Shown here: piece after piece, positions 1 through 5,853 of the stretch
Position numbering within the stretch: the stretch's first letter is position 1
How the letters are laid out: every line of letters starts with the position of its first letter
From: an uncultured Sphingobacteriaceae bacterium
GTDB lineage: Bacteria; Bacteroidota; Bacteroidia; Sphingobacteriales; Sphingobacteriaceae
NCBI GenBank assembly: GCA_937875035.1
Contig: CALNCF010000232.1
Span: 1 to 5,853 of the forward strand
DNA: 5,853 bases
Reading direction: 5' to 3'
Notes under the pieces: generated by a model
What the model was told of the DNA's origin: nothing
Databases searched by the model: none
What the model saw: the letters and a program-made list of their open reading frames with translations, nothing else
Program-made: the position numbers and the translations under genes

Positions 1-401
1 AATTGCACTTTCATATCGGCACCGAACTCCCCGGTCTGTATCGGTCTGCCCATCGATTTCTCCAGGCTCCCGATAAAGGACTGGTATAAAGGTATGGCTT
101 TCTCCGGTTTTGCCGCACGGATGAACGAAGGGCGGTTCCCTTTCTTTGTCTGGGCATACAGGGTGAACTGGCTGATGAGCAGGATCCCGCCCCCGGTTTC
201 CAGTATGGAGCGGGTCATGAGCCCGGCCTCGTCGCTGAATACCCGCATGTTCACGACCTTCTGGCTCAGCCAGGCTATGTCTTCTTCCGTATCCTGCTCT
301 TCGATCCCCAGCAAAACTAAAAAGCCGGAATTGATCCGGCCCTTTATAATAGTATTGATTTCAACAGAAGCCTCTGTTACACGTTGAATAACGGCGCGCA
401 T
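1..401 (-). CDS. dtd: D-aminoacyl-tRNA deacylase (partial, C-terminus beyond window)
   Basis: Dtd hydrolyses the ester bond of D-aminoacyl-tRNAs (and Gly-tRNA(Ala)) in the cytoplasm, keeping D-amino acids out of protein synthesis. The ATG at 401-399 opens the family-typical N-terminus MRAVIQRVTEASV. 133 complete codons are visible. The SQFT catalytic-pocket motif sits at residues 77-80, the same numbering as in E. coli Dtd, followed by YAQTKKGNRPSF (82-93), and the TGEFGADM segment lies at 123-130. E. coli Dtd is 145 residues, so only roughly 12-17 residues are missing. They include the expected NxGPxT segment carrying the cross-subunit Gly-Pro motif, which cannot be confirmed here. The start overlaps the stop of the upstream M48 protease gene by one base (TAATG), so translational coupling is likely. 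No frameshift is seen. A hairpin followed by a T-rich tract lies inside the gene near codons 21-30 and is listed separately. Confidence 0.96.
   Translation of the reverse strand, partial: MRAVIQRVTEASVEINTIIKGRINSGFLVLLGIEEQDTEEDIAWLSQKVVNMRVFSDEAGLMTRSILETGGGILLISQFTLYAQTKKGNRPSFIRAAKPEKAIPLYQSFIGSLEKSMGRPIQTGEFGADMKVQ
313..340 (-). terminator. terminator-like hairpin plus U tract inside dtd
   Basis: Read on the minus strand, a perfect 6-bp stem GCCGGA/TCCGGC (plus-strand arms 335-340 and 324-329) encloses a 5-nt loop TCAAT. It is followed directly by TTTTTAGTTTT (323-313). This has the shape of a short intrinsic terminator in the direction of transcription, about 60-90 nt into the dtd reading frame. 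The same bases encode G-R-I-N-S-G-F-L-V-L, a normal part of Dtd, so the structure may be a codon-level coincidence. Translating ribosomes would be expected to melt it. Low to moderate confidence that it acts as a terminator or attenuator. Confidence 0.3.
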
Positions 402-403
402 TA
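399..403 (-). promoter_or_regulatory. TAATG stop-start overlap coupling the protease gene and dtd
   Basis: On the minus strand the protease stop codon TAA (403-401) and the dtd start ATG (401-399) share one A. Such junctions are a known arrangement for termination-reinitiation. No purine-rich Shine-Dalgarno sequence precedes it (the upstream codons are ACA ACA CTG CCA), which fits reinitiation by the arriving ribosome. The overlap is seen directly; the coupling is inferred. Confidence 0.7.
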
Positions 404-1204
404 TGGCAGTGTTGTTTTAAATTGTGCGTATTGAGCATCGTAGGTCTGGGTGCCGGTGCATCCGTTGCTGGTCTTCTCTGCATTGATATTCTGCACCCTG
501 TTTGCCGGCGAAGGGTGAGTGCTGAAGAAGGTAGTAAGGCTGTTCTCTGTATACCCGTCGTTCACCATCTTCTGGAAAAAGCCTGCGGCGCCTGCGGCAT
601 TATACGGAGTCGGGCAGAGATACTTTACCGAATAGGCATCGGCTTCCGATTCGTGCTCGCGGCTGTTCTTCAATTGGTAAATGCCTGAAGCGATCTGCTT
701 GAGCGCTTCTGAATTTTTTCCGAGGATCACATCCAGCAGTAAGCTCACGCCATACTGGGCCTGCAGCGAACGGCTGGTATGGCGGCGGTCGGCATGCGCC
801 ATCTCGTGACCAAGCACACCCGCCAGCTGGTCCTTGCTGTCGAGGTATTTCATGATGCCGGTGTATACATAGATATAACCGCCCGGCGTACAGAATGCGT
901 TCAGGGTCGAATCATCTTTAATAACCTTGATCTTCCAGGCGAACTCATCCTTGTAAATGATCTTTCCTGAGTTGAGGATCTCGTTGCGGATACCATAAAT
1001 GTATGCGTATATCGAAGCGTATTGAGCAGAATCGAGCACCGGGTATTCCGATGGCTTGGAGGCGATCTCGGCCTCTACCTGCTGCCCCAGGGTCTTATCA
1101 TCGGCAATGCTGAAGAAAGGAACGAAAGGCGCGTCTTTCTTACAGCCTGCGAAGGTCAAGATCACAACAACAGCGGCGGCGGATAATAAACTTTTGAGTT
1201 TCAT
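401..1204 (-). CDS. M48-family zinc metalloprotease, predicted lipoprotein
   Basis: Predicted envelope peptidase of the M48 (HtpX/LoiP/BepA-like) family, 267 residues. The N-terminus has two lysines, a hydrophobic stretch (about residues 5-19) and a lipobox-like TFAGC ending at Cys21. This suggests a signal-peptidase-II lipoprotein, although Phe at -3 is not the most usual residue. The protease core follows. FCTPGGYIYVYTGI (104-117) precedes the zinc motif HEMAH (His133, Glu134, His137). The third zinc ligand is most likely Glu185 in the ExxAD motif SREHESEAD (181-189). The family C-terminal signature STHPSPANR occupies 228-236. There are no added TPR repeats and only one hydrophobic segment, so it resembles LoiP-type lipoprotein proteases rather than membrane-spanning HtpX. 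ATG at 1204-1202 is chosen because it gives the complete signal peptide. It lies 67 nt after rsgA with a candidate promoter between, and overlaps dtd by 1 nt. Its substrate is unknown; a role in envelope or outer-membrane protein quality control is inferred from family members. Confidence 0.92.
   Translation of the reverse strand: MKLKSLLSAAAVVVILTFAGCKKDAPFVPFFSIADDKTLGQQVEAEIASKPSEYPVLDSAQYASIYAYIYGIRNEILNSGKIIYKDEFAWKIKVIKDDSTLNAFCTPGGYIYVYTGIMKYLDSKDQLAGVLGHEMAHADRRHTSRSLQAQYGVSLLLDVILGKNSEALKQIASGIYQLKNSREHESEADAYSVKYLCPTPYNAAGAAGFFQKMVNDGYTENSLTTFFSTHPSPANRVQNINAEKTSNGCTGTQTYDAQYAQFKTTLP
581..598. repeat. 9-bp perfect tandem duplication inside the protease gene
   Basis: The unit GCCTGCGGC occurs twice head to tail (581-589 and 590-598). 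On the coding strand it encodes Ala-Ala-Gly twice (residues 203-208), just after the ExxAD region and before the GFFQKM helix. The unit is a whole number of codons, so the frame is kept. It may be chance in an alanine/glycine-rich turn or a small slippage duplication. Confidence 0.6.
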
Positions 1205-1214
1205 GTAATATCAG

Positions 1215-1242
1215 TTTTATACGTTAGTTCGTGAATATAAAA
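1215..1242. repeat. 7-bp inverted repeat in the 5' leader of the protease gene
   Basis: TTTTATA (1215-1221) and TATAAAA (1236-1242) are perfect inverted copies separated by 14 nt, lying 11 to 38 nt upstream of the protease ATG. All seven pairs are A-T, so an RNA stem would be weak. As a DNA palindrome it could be an operator-like site. In AT-rich intergenic DNA such a match can arise by chance. Confidence 0.3.
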
Positions 1243-1255
1243 TCCTTTGGAAGTA

Positions 1256-1263
1256 CAAAAATA
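1256..1263 (-). promoter_or_regulatory. candidate Bacteroidota -7 element for the protease-dtd pair
   Basis: The minus strand reads TATTTTTG, an exact match to the Bacteroidota sigma-70 -7 consensus TAnnTTTG, 51 nt upstream of the protease ATG in the only sizeable gap of the window. I found no TTTG/TTG -33 element at the usual spacing: the expected place, inside the rsgA 3' end near 1283-1286, reads GATA. The match could be fortuitous. If real, transcription would start roughly at 1246-1251 and the two left-hand genes would have their own promoter. Confidence 0.3.
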
Positions 1264-1271
1264 GCAAAGAT

Positions 1272-2192
1272 TTATTTGCGGTTATCTTCATTTAATAAAA
1301 TGCTCACATAACTTTCGTAACGGGGTATGGCGATCTCTCCGTTATCGAGGGCTTTTTTAATGGCGCAGCCGGGTTCGTTCAGGTGCTTGCAGTTGTGAAA
1401 ACGACAATCCTGCATACGGGAGCGCATTTCCGGAAAATAATGAGCGATCTCTTCTTCGGCCAGGTCTACGACCCCTAACTCCCTGATTCCCGGGGTGTCG
1501 ATAATAGAGCCCCCGCCGGGCAGGTCGTACATTTCGGCGAAGGTGGTGGTATGCACCCCCTTGCTCGAAGAGTCGGATATATCAGAGGTTTTCAGCTCCA
1601 GCTCGGGGAGCAGGGTATTGATCAGGGTCGATTTCCCTACGCCGGAATGCCCGGAGATCAGGGTTGTTTTATTGTGAAGGAGGGCTTCTGCCTCGTCGAT
1701 GTGCAGCCTTTTCAGCGCCGATACGCGGATACAGCGATAGCCGACGCGCTCGTACAGCTCCTGTACCTGTCCCAGGAAATCAAGGTCTTCCTCATCGTAC
1801 AGGTCGATCTTATTGAACACCAGGATGGATGGAATATGGTAGGCTTCTGCGGTGACCAGGAAACGGTCGATAAAACCGAAGGAGGTGCGGGGCTTGGCCA
1901 GGGTAACGACCAGCATGGCCTGGTCCATATTCGCGGCGATGATCTGTGTCTGCCTGGAAAGGTTGATGGATTTGCGAATGATGTAATTATGGCGCTCTTC
2001 GAGGTGGTTGATGACCCCGGTTTGCTGCTCAGGCTCCATTTCAATGCTCACACGGTCGCCCACGGCAATAGGGTTGGTCGTCTTCAGATCTTTGATCCTG
2101 AACTTACCCTTGATCCGGCACTCCACTTTCTTACCCTCGTTGGTGAGCACGGTGTACCAGCTGCCTGTCGATTTAATTACTTTCCCTTTCAA
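1272..2192 (-). CDS. rsgA: Ribosome small-subunit-dependent GTPase RsgA (YjeQ), TTG start
   Basis: RsgA is a circularly permuted GTPase that binds the immature 30S subunit late in assembly, checks the decoding region and releases RbfA. The 306 residues show its three parts in order: an N-terminal OB-fold (about 1-70), a GTPase domain with permuted motifs, and a C-terminal zinc-finger domain. The GTPase motifs are G4 NKID (127-130), G5-like SAL (158-160), P-loop GHSGVGKS (181-188), G2-region HTTT (214-217) and G3 DTPG (232-235). The zinc ligands are C263, C268, H270 and C276 in C-x4-C-x-H-x5-C. The start is the TTG at 2192-2190. The in-frame TAA of metF lies only four codons earlier, the intervening codons (CTT GGC GGC) offer no ATG or GTG, and the first downstream Met is residue 52, inside the OB-fold. 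MKGKVIKSTGSWY also matches the family N-terminus as I know it. It sits 9 nt behind metF, so cotranscription is likely. No defects are seen. Confidence 0.97.
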   Translation of the reverse strand: MKGKVIKSTGSWYTVLTNEGKKVECRIKGKFRIKDLKTTNPIAVGDRVSIEMEPEQQTGVINHLEERHNYIIRKSINLSRQTQIIAANMDQAMLVVTLAKPRTSFGFIDRFLVTAEAYHIPSILVFNKIDLYDEEDLDFLGQVQELYERVGYRCIRVSALKRLHIDEAEALLHNKTTLISGHSGVGKSTLINTLLPELELKTSDISDSSSKGVHTTTFAEMYDLPGGGSIIDTPGIRELGVVDLAEEEIAHYFPEMRSRMQDCRFHNCKHLNEPGCAIKKALDNGEIAIPRYESYVSILLNEDNRK

Positions 2193-2204
2193 GCCGCCAA
2201 GTTA
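2190..2204 (-). promoter_or_regulatory. metF stop to rsgA TTG start junction, same frame, 9 nt apart
   Basis: Minus strand: TAA (2204-2202), then CTT GGC GGC, then TTG (2192-2190). metF and rsgA share one reading frame, so the stop is the only block between them and the rsgA start cannot lie further upstream without readthrough. No AGGAG-like ribosome site is present, only the G-rich CTTGGCGGC. A weak start codon so close behind a stop suggests translation by reinitiation. This is inference from layout. Confidence 0.6.
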
Positions 2205-3149
2205 AAAAATTGCTTTGGCAATTTGATGGGTCGGGTGGGCGGTTCCCATGGTATAATAATGCAGGACCGGTGCGCCGAGCCGGATCAGCTCCCTGGACTG
2301 ATCAATAAGCCATTCGATCCCCACTTCCTTCACCTGTTTTTCATCCTTGCATTTCAGGATCTCCTCGCTCAATGCTTCCGGGATATCGATATGAAATATC
2401 TTGGGAAGGGTCATCAGCTGCCTGGAGCCGGTGATCGGCTTCAGCCCGGGTATGATCGGCACATGAATGCCTGCCTCGCGGCAAGCCTTTACAAAATCGA
2501 TGTATTTCTGGTTGTCGAAGAACATCTGGGTAACGATGTACTCCGCTCCTTTGTCTACCTTCATCTTCAGGTATCGCAGGTCGCTCTTCATGTTCGGCGC
2601 TTCGAAATGCTTTTCCGGGTAACCCGCCACCCCGATGCAGAAATTGCCGGGCTCGGTTACATCCTCATGCAGGAATTTTCCTTCGTTCATCTGCTTCACC
2701 TGCTCGAGCAGCTCCAAGGCATAGGCATGTCCGCCGGGTGTCGGCACAAAGTTCGGGTCGGCTTTACGTGCGTCGCCGCGCAGCACCAGCACATTGTCGA
2801 TGCCCAGGAAATTGAGCTCGATCAGCGCATTCTCCGTTTCTTCCTTTGTGAAGCCCCCGCAGATCAGGTGCGGGATGGCGTCCACCTGGTAACGGTGCAT
2901 AATGGCCGCGCAGATGGCTACCGTGCCGGGGCGTTTCCGGTAGGAAACCTTTTCCAGCAGGCCGTTCTCACGCTGCTTATATATAAAGTCCTCCCGGTGA
3001 TAGGTCACATCGATAAAGGGCGGGTTGAATTCCATGAGCGGGTCGATGGCGTCGAAGATCGACTGGATGCCCTTACCCTTAACCGGGGGCAGGAGCTCAA
3101 AAGAGAACAGTGTTTTATCGGATCGGTTGATATGTTCGGTAACTTTCAT
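2202..3149 (-). CDS. metF: 5,10-methylenetetrahydrofolate reductase
   Basis: MetF is a flavin (FAD) enzyme that reduces 5,10-methylene-tetrahydrofolate to 5-methyl-tetrahydrofolate, the methyl donor used by MetH. The 315-residue product spans a full TIM-barrel MTHFR; E. coli MetF is 296. Visible family landmarks are FSFELLPP (15-22), whose Glu18 matches the catalytic Glu28 of E. coli in FEFFPP; IDVTYH (46-51); AIPHLICGG (91-99); LRGD (123-126), whose Asp126 matches the flavin-contacting Asp120 of E. coli; IGVAGYPEKH (172-181); EYIVTQMFFDN (203-213); PIIPGLKPI (231-239); and a C-terminal HYYTMG (297-302). There is no C-terminal regulatory domain like that of eukaryotic MTHFR. ATG 3149-3147 gives the expected N-terminus. 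An AGGA lies only one base ahead of the ATG, too close to be a good Shine-Dalgarno site. It follows metH by 28 nt and precedes rsgA by 9 nt. Confidence 0.97.
   Translation of the reverse strand: MKVTEHINRSDKTLFSFELLPPVKGKGIQSIFDAIDPLMEFNPPFIDVTYHREDFIYKQRENGLLEKVSYRKRPGTVAICAAIMHRYQVDAIPHLICGGFTKEETENALIELNFLGIDNVLVLRGDARKADPNFVPTPGGHAYALELLEQVKQMNEGKFLHEDVTEPGNFCIGVAGYPEKHFEAPNMKSDLRYLKMKVDKGAEYIVTQMFFDNQKYIDFVKACREAGIHVPIIPGLKPITGSRQLMTLPKIFHIDIPEALSEEILKCKDEKQVKEVGIEWLIDQSRELIRLGAPVLHYYTMGTAHPTHQIAKAIF
2204..2224 (-). terminator. AT-rich hairpin with U run over the metF stop
   Basis: On the minus strand AAATTGC (2224-2218), loop CAAA and GCAATTT (2213-2207) form a perfect 7-bp stem, continued by TTT (2206-2204) running into the metF TAA stop. 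Only two pairs are G-C, so as an intrinsic terminator it would be weak, and rsgA starts 11 nt later. It could cause partial termination or affect reinitiation at the rsgA TTG. It also encodes the last MetF residues (I-A-K-A-I-F), so chance is possible. Confidence 0.3.
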
Positions 3150-3177
3150 TTCCTGTATAATTTCTTGTGAAAATCAA
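3150..3177 (-). other. metH-metF intergenic spacer (28 nt)
   Basis: Short AT-rich spacer between the metH TAA and the metF ATG. I see no hairpin, no -7 promoter match, and no room for a SAM or cobalamin riboswitch. The two genes are therefore most likely cotranscribed, with any riboswitch or promoter lying upstream of metH outside the window. Confidence 0.6.
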
Positions 3178-5853
3178 TTAAGCGTTCGGTTCGTAGCCGA
3201 GGTTAGGCGACAGCCAGCGTTCGGTGTCGGCCAGGCTCATGCCCTTGCGTTTCGCGTACTCTTCTACCTGGTCCCTGTCGATCTTGCCCAGTCCGAAATA
3301 CCTCGACTGTGGGTGTGCGAAATAGAAGCCGCTTACGGCCGCTGTCGGGAACATGGCAAAGCTTTCGGTCAGGAAGATGCCGGTATTCTTTTCCGCGTCG
3401 AGCAGCTCGAAGAGGGTCGCTTTTTCGGTATGGTCGGGGCAGGCCGGGTACCCGGGAGCCGGGCGTATCCCGCGGTAAGCTTCTTTAATAAGCTCTTCGT
3501 TGCTCAGCCTTTCATCCGAAGCATATCCCCAGAAATCCTTACGTACCATCTCGTGGAGCTTTTCCGCGAATGCCTCGGCGAGGCGGTCGGCAATGGCTTT
3601 GATCATAATAGAGTTATAATCATCGTGATTGCGCTCGAATTCCTGCACCAGCCTGTCGATGCCGATGCCTGCGGTTACTGCGAAACCTCCGAAATAATCC
3701 TGCCGCCCCGACTCTTTCGGTGCGATGAAATCGGAGAGCGCATAATAAGGCTCACCCTTTGCTTTCTCTGCCTGCTGCCGCAGGGTATGGATCACCTTTT
3801 CGCTGCCATCTTCCAGGGTCAACACAATATCGTCGCCCACGCTGTTGGCCGGGTAAAAGCCCAGCACGGCATTGGCTTGCAGCAGCTTTTCATCCACTAC
3901 TTTTTTCAGCAGCTCCAGGGCATCGTCGAACAGTTTCTTCGCTTCCGTTCCCACATAAGGATCCTGGAAGATCTTCGGATAGCTTCCACGCAGCTCCCAG
4001 GTATGAAAGAAAGGAGTCCAGTCGATATAGGGAACCAGCTCGGCCAGGTCGTAATTCTCCAGCACCTTATTACCCGTAAATTTCGGGGTGTGTATTTCTG
4101 TAGATGCCCAGTCGACGGGTGTTTTCTGTACCCTTGCTTCGGCAATACCGGTAAATGTTTTATGTGTTTGTTTCTTCAGATAGGCTTCGCGGGTCTGCGC
4201 ATAATCGCCTGCCACTTCGCGGATGTATTGCTCGCGGGTGTCCTTGTTCAGCAGGTTGCCTACCACGGTTACGCTTCGCGACGCGTCGTTCACGTGTACG
4301 GTCGCCCCGGAATAGTTCGGCGCGATCTTCACCACGGTATGGATACGCGAAGTGGTTGCACCGCCGATGAGCAGGGGAACCTGGAATTGCTCGCGCTCCA
4401 TCTCCTTCGCGAAGTGCACCATCTCATCCAGCGATGGAGTGATCAGTCCGCTGAGGCCGATCACATCGACCTGGTGCTTCCGCGCCTCTTCAATGATCCT
4501 GTTGGCAGGCACCATCACCCCTAAGTCGATCACCTCGTAATTATTGCAGGCCAGCACTACGCCGACAATGTTCTTGCCGATGTCGTGCACATCGCCTTTC
4601 ACGGTAGCCATCAATACTTTGCCGGCAGAGCTGCTGCTACCCTGGGTGCCATTGGCCAGCTTTTCTTCTTCAATGAAAGGCAGCAGGTACGCAACGGCTT
4701 TCTTCATAACCCGGGCGCTCTTCACCACCTGGGGCAGGAACATCTTGCCCGATCCGAAGAGATCGCCGACCACGTTCATGCCATCCATCAGCGGGCCTTC
4801 GATCACCTGCAGGGGCTTGTCGTAGGCAAGCCGGGCTTCTTCCACATCTTCATCTAAAAATTCTACGATCCCTTTCACCAGGCTGTGTGTAAGGCGCGAT
4901 TGCACAGATCCTTTTCTCCATTCCAGGTCTTCACGGCTGGTATCCTTACCCTTGCCTTTGACGGTTTCCGCAAAGGTCACGAGCCGTTCGGTCGCGTCGG
5001 GGCGACGGTTGAAGATCACATCTTCTACAAGCTCCAGCAGGTCTTTAGGGATCTCTTCATACACTTCCAGCATCCCCGCGTTCACAATGCCCATATCCAT
5101 CCCGGCTTTCACGGCATGGTAAAGAAATGCGGAGTGCATGGCTTCGCGCACCACGTTGTTTCCCCGGAACGAAAAGGAGAGGTTGCTCACCCCGCCGCTC
5201 ACCCTGGCCAGGGGCAGGTTTTCCTTGATCCACTTGACTGTATTGATAAAGTCGACGGCAAAGTTGTTATGCTCCTCGAGCCCGGTAGCAATGGTAAGGA
5301 TATTAGGGTCGAAGATGATATCCTGTGGCGGGAATTTTACGACCTGTGTCAGGATGTTGTACGAGCGTTTACAGATCTCGATCCGGCGTTCGTAGGTATC
5401 GGCCTGGCCCTGCTCATCAAAAGCCATCACCACGGCAGCGGCGCCATAGCTCCTGATCTTCCGGGCGTGCTCAATGAATTTTTCTTCACCTTCCTTTAAG
5501 GAGATCGAATTCACGATCGCCTTACCCTGCACGCATTTCAGGCCGGCTTCGATCACCGACCATTTGGAAGAGTCGATCATGATCGGCAGCTTCGCAATAT
5601 CGGGCTCGGAGGCGATCAGGTTCAGGAATTTGACCATGGCCGCTTCCGAATCGATCATGCCTTCATCCATGTTCACATCGATGATCTGCGCGCCGCCTTC
5701 TACCTGTTGCCGGGCCACGGCCAAAGCCGCTTCGTAATCGCCGGCGAGGATCAGCTTCGAGAATTTCGGTGAGCCGGTGATATTGGTCCGTTCCCCTACA
5801 TTGATGAAATTGGTATGAGGAGTAAGCGTTAAGGGTTCCAGTCCGCTGAGGCG
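3178..5853 (-). CDS. metH: Cobalamin-dependent methionine synthase (partial: pterin, B12 and activation domains)
   Basis: MetH transfers the methyl group of 5-methyl-tetrahydrofolate via methylcobalamin to homocysteine, giving methionine. 891 residues plus stop are visible; the frame stays open to the right edge. The visible part begins RLSGLEPL, matching E. coli MetH near residue 346. Pterin-binding domain (about 1-285): NVGERTN (18-24), DVNMDEGMID (59-68), MIDSSKW (92-98), FDPNILTIATG (181-191) and SGGVSNLSFSFRGN (219-232). Cobalamin module: four-helix cap (about 315-400), a Ser-rich linker (about 401-412), then GDVHDIGKN with the B12 ligand His423 (codon at 4587-4585), Asp421 and Ser474 (equivalents of E. 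coli D757, H759, S810), and IGGATT (496-501). Activation domain (about 560-891): YIDWTPFF with Asp611, Glu760, and RPAPGY (797-802), matching the AdoMet-binding D946, E1097 and R1134/Y1139. No frameshift or lost key residue. The homocysteine/zinc domain is not in the window; it may lie upstream in the same gene or be a separate gene. Confidence 0.97.
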   Translation of the reverse strand, partial: RLSGLEPLTLTPHTNFINVGERTNITGSPKFSKLILAGDYEAALAVARQQVEGGAQIIDVNMDEGMIDSEAAMVKFLNLIASEPDIAKLPIMIDSSKWSVIEAGLKCVQGKAIVNSISLKEGEEKFIEHARKIRSYGAAAVVMAFDEQGQADTYERRIEICKRSYNILTQVVKFPPQDIIFDPNILTIATGLEEHNNFAVDFINTVKWIKENLPLARVSGGVSNLSFSFRGNNVVREAMHSAFLYHAVKAGMDMGIVNAGMLEVYEEIPKDLLELVEDVIFNRRPDATERLVTFAETVKGKGKDTSREDLEWRKGSVQSRLTHSLVKGIVEFLDEDVEEARLAYDKPLQVIEGPLMDGMNVVGDLFGSGKMFLPQVVKSARVMKKAVAYLLPFIEEEKLANGTQGSSSSAGKVLMATVKGDVHDIGKNIVGVVLACNNYEVIDLGVMVPANRIIEEARKHQVDVIGLSGLITPSLDEMVHFAKEMEREQFQVPLLIGGATTSRIHTVVKIAPNYSGATVHVNDASRSVTVVGNLLNKDTREQYIREVAGDYAQTREAYLKKQTHKTFTGIAEARVQKTPVDWASTEIHTPKFTGNKVLENYDLAELVPYIDWTPFFHTWELRGSYPKIFQDPYVGTEAKKLFDDALELLKKVVDEKLLQANAVLGFYPANSVGDDIVLTLEDGSEKVIHTLRQQAEKAKGEPYYALSDFIAPKESGRQDYFGGFAVTAGIGIDRLVQEFERNHDDYNSIMIKAIADRLAEAFAEKLHEMVRKDFWGYASDERLSNEELIKEAYRGIRPAPGYPACPDHTEKATLFELLDAEKNTGIFLTESFAMFPTAAVSGFYFAHPQSRYFGLGKIDRDQVEEYAKRKGMSLADTERWLSPNLGYEPNA

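Noticed and set aside
94..387. Plus-strand open frame of 97 codons at the left end
   Set aside because: It is antisense to dtd, whose minus-strand translation has the SQFT motif and the correct family spacing.
401..499. Bacteroidota surface-export signal or a sorting domain on the M48 lipoprotein
   Set aside because: Residues after Cys21 are KKDAPF, lacking a clear acidic lipoprotein export signal, and the C-terminus shows no Por-type sorting domain, so surface exposure is not supported.
1551..3170. Very long plus-strand open frame (539 codons) across metF and part of rsgA
   Set aside because: It is antisense to two clearly recognisable conserved genes, its translation matches no family I recognise, and GC-biased third codon positions commonly keep the opposite strand open. 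It is a shadow.
3150..3177. Possible SAM or cobalamin riboswitch ahead of metF
   Set aside because: The spacer is only 28 nt with no stem-loop or B12-box-like sequence, far too short for either class.
3025..4524. Long plus-strand open frame (499 codons) antisense to metH and the start of metF
   Set aside because: Same reason: it mirrors the conserved MetH activation and B12 domains and shows no recognisable protein features of its own.
4885..5499. Plus-strand open frame of 204 codons antisense to the MetH pterin domain
   Set aside because: Its composition looks like an antisense translation, and it lies wholly within conserved metH coding sequence with no promoter or neighbour support.
5722..5724. 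TTG at 5724-5722 as a possible metH start
   Set aside because: The frame stays open for a further 43 codons to the window edge, and those codons encode conserved MetH sequence including NVGERTN, so this TTG is an internal leucine.

Overview
The window reads as an ordinary, tightly packed housekeeping segment of a Bacteroidota chromosome, perhaps Chitinophagaceae or a near relative. That placement is inference. It rests on the protein style (MetF with a FELLPP active-site segment, RsgA with an MKG..KSTGSWY start), the lack of clear Shine-Dalgarno sequences, a TAnnTTTG-type -7 element in the only sizeable intergenic gap, and AT-rich gaps between moderately GC-rich genes. No tool-based classification was possible.

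All five genes lie on the minus strand and are transcribed from right to left. In transcription order they are: metH (3178-5853, cut by the right window edge; pterin-binding, cobalamin-binding and reactivation domains visible); metF (2202-3149); rsgA (1272-2192, TTG start, 9 nt after the metF stop and in the same reading frame); an M48-family metalloprotease lipoprotein (401-1204); and dtd (1-401, cut by the left edge, sharing one base with the protease stop in a TAATG junction). Gaps are 28 nt (metH-metF), 9 nt (metF-rsgA), 67 nt (rsgA-protease) and a 1-nt overlap (protease-dtd). No stretch over 300 bases lacks a gene.

Functionally, metH and metF form a methyl-supply pair: MetF makes 5-methyl-tetrahydrofolate and MetH uses it to methylate homocysteine to methionine. 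RsgA matures the 30S ribosomal subunit and Dtd removes D-amino acids from mischarged tRNA, so both serve translation. The M48 lipoprotein between them is a predicted envelope quality-control protease and is the odd member. The 67-nt gap ahead of it holds the only promoter-like element found, so the protease and dtd may form a separately controlled pair.

I found no mobile element, CRISPR array, RNA gene or novel multi-gene system. The points worth a second look are small: a terminator-like hairpin inside dtd, a hairpin over the metF stop just ahead of the rsgA TTG start, the coupled protease-dtd junction, and the metH domain boundary coinciding with the window edge. Several long open frames on the plus strand are antisense shadows of these genes.
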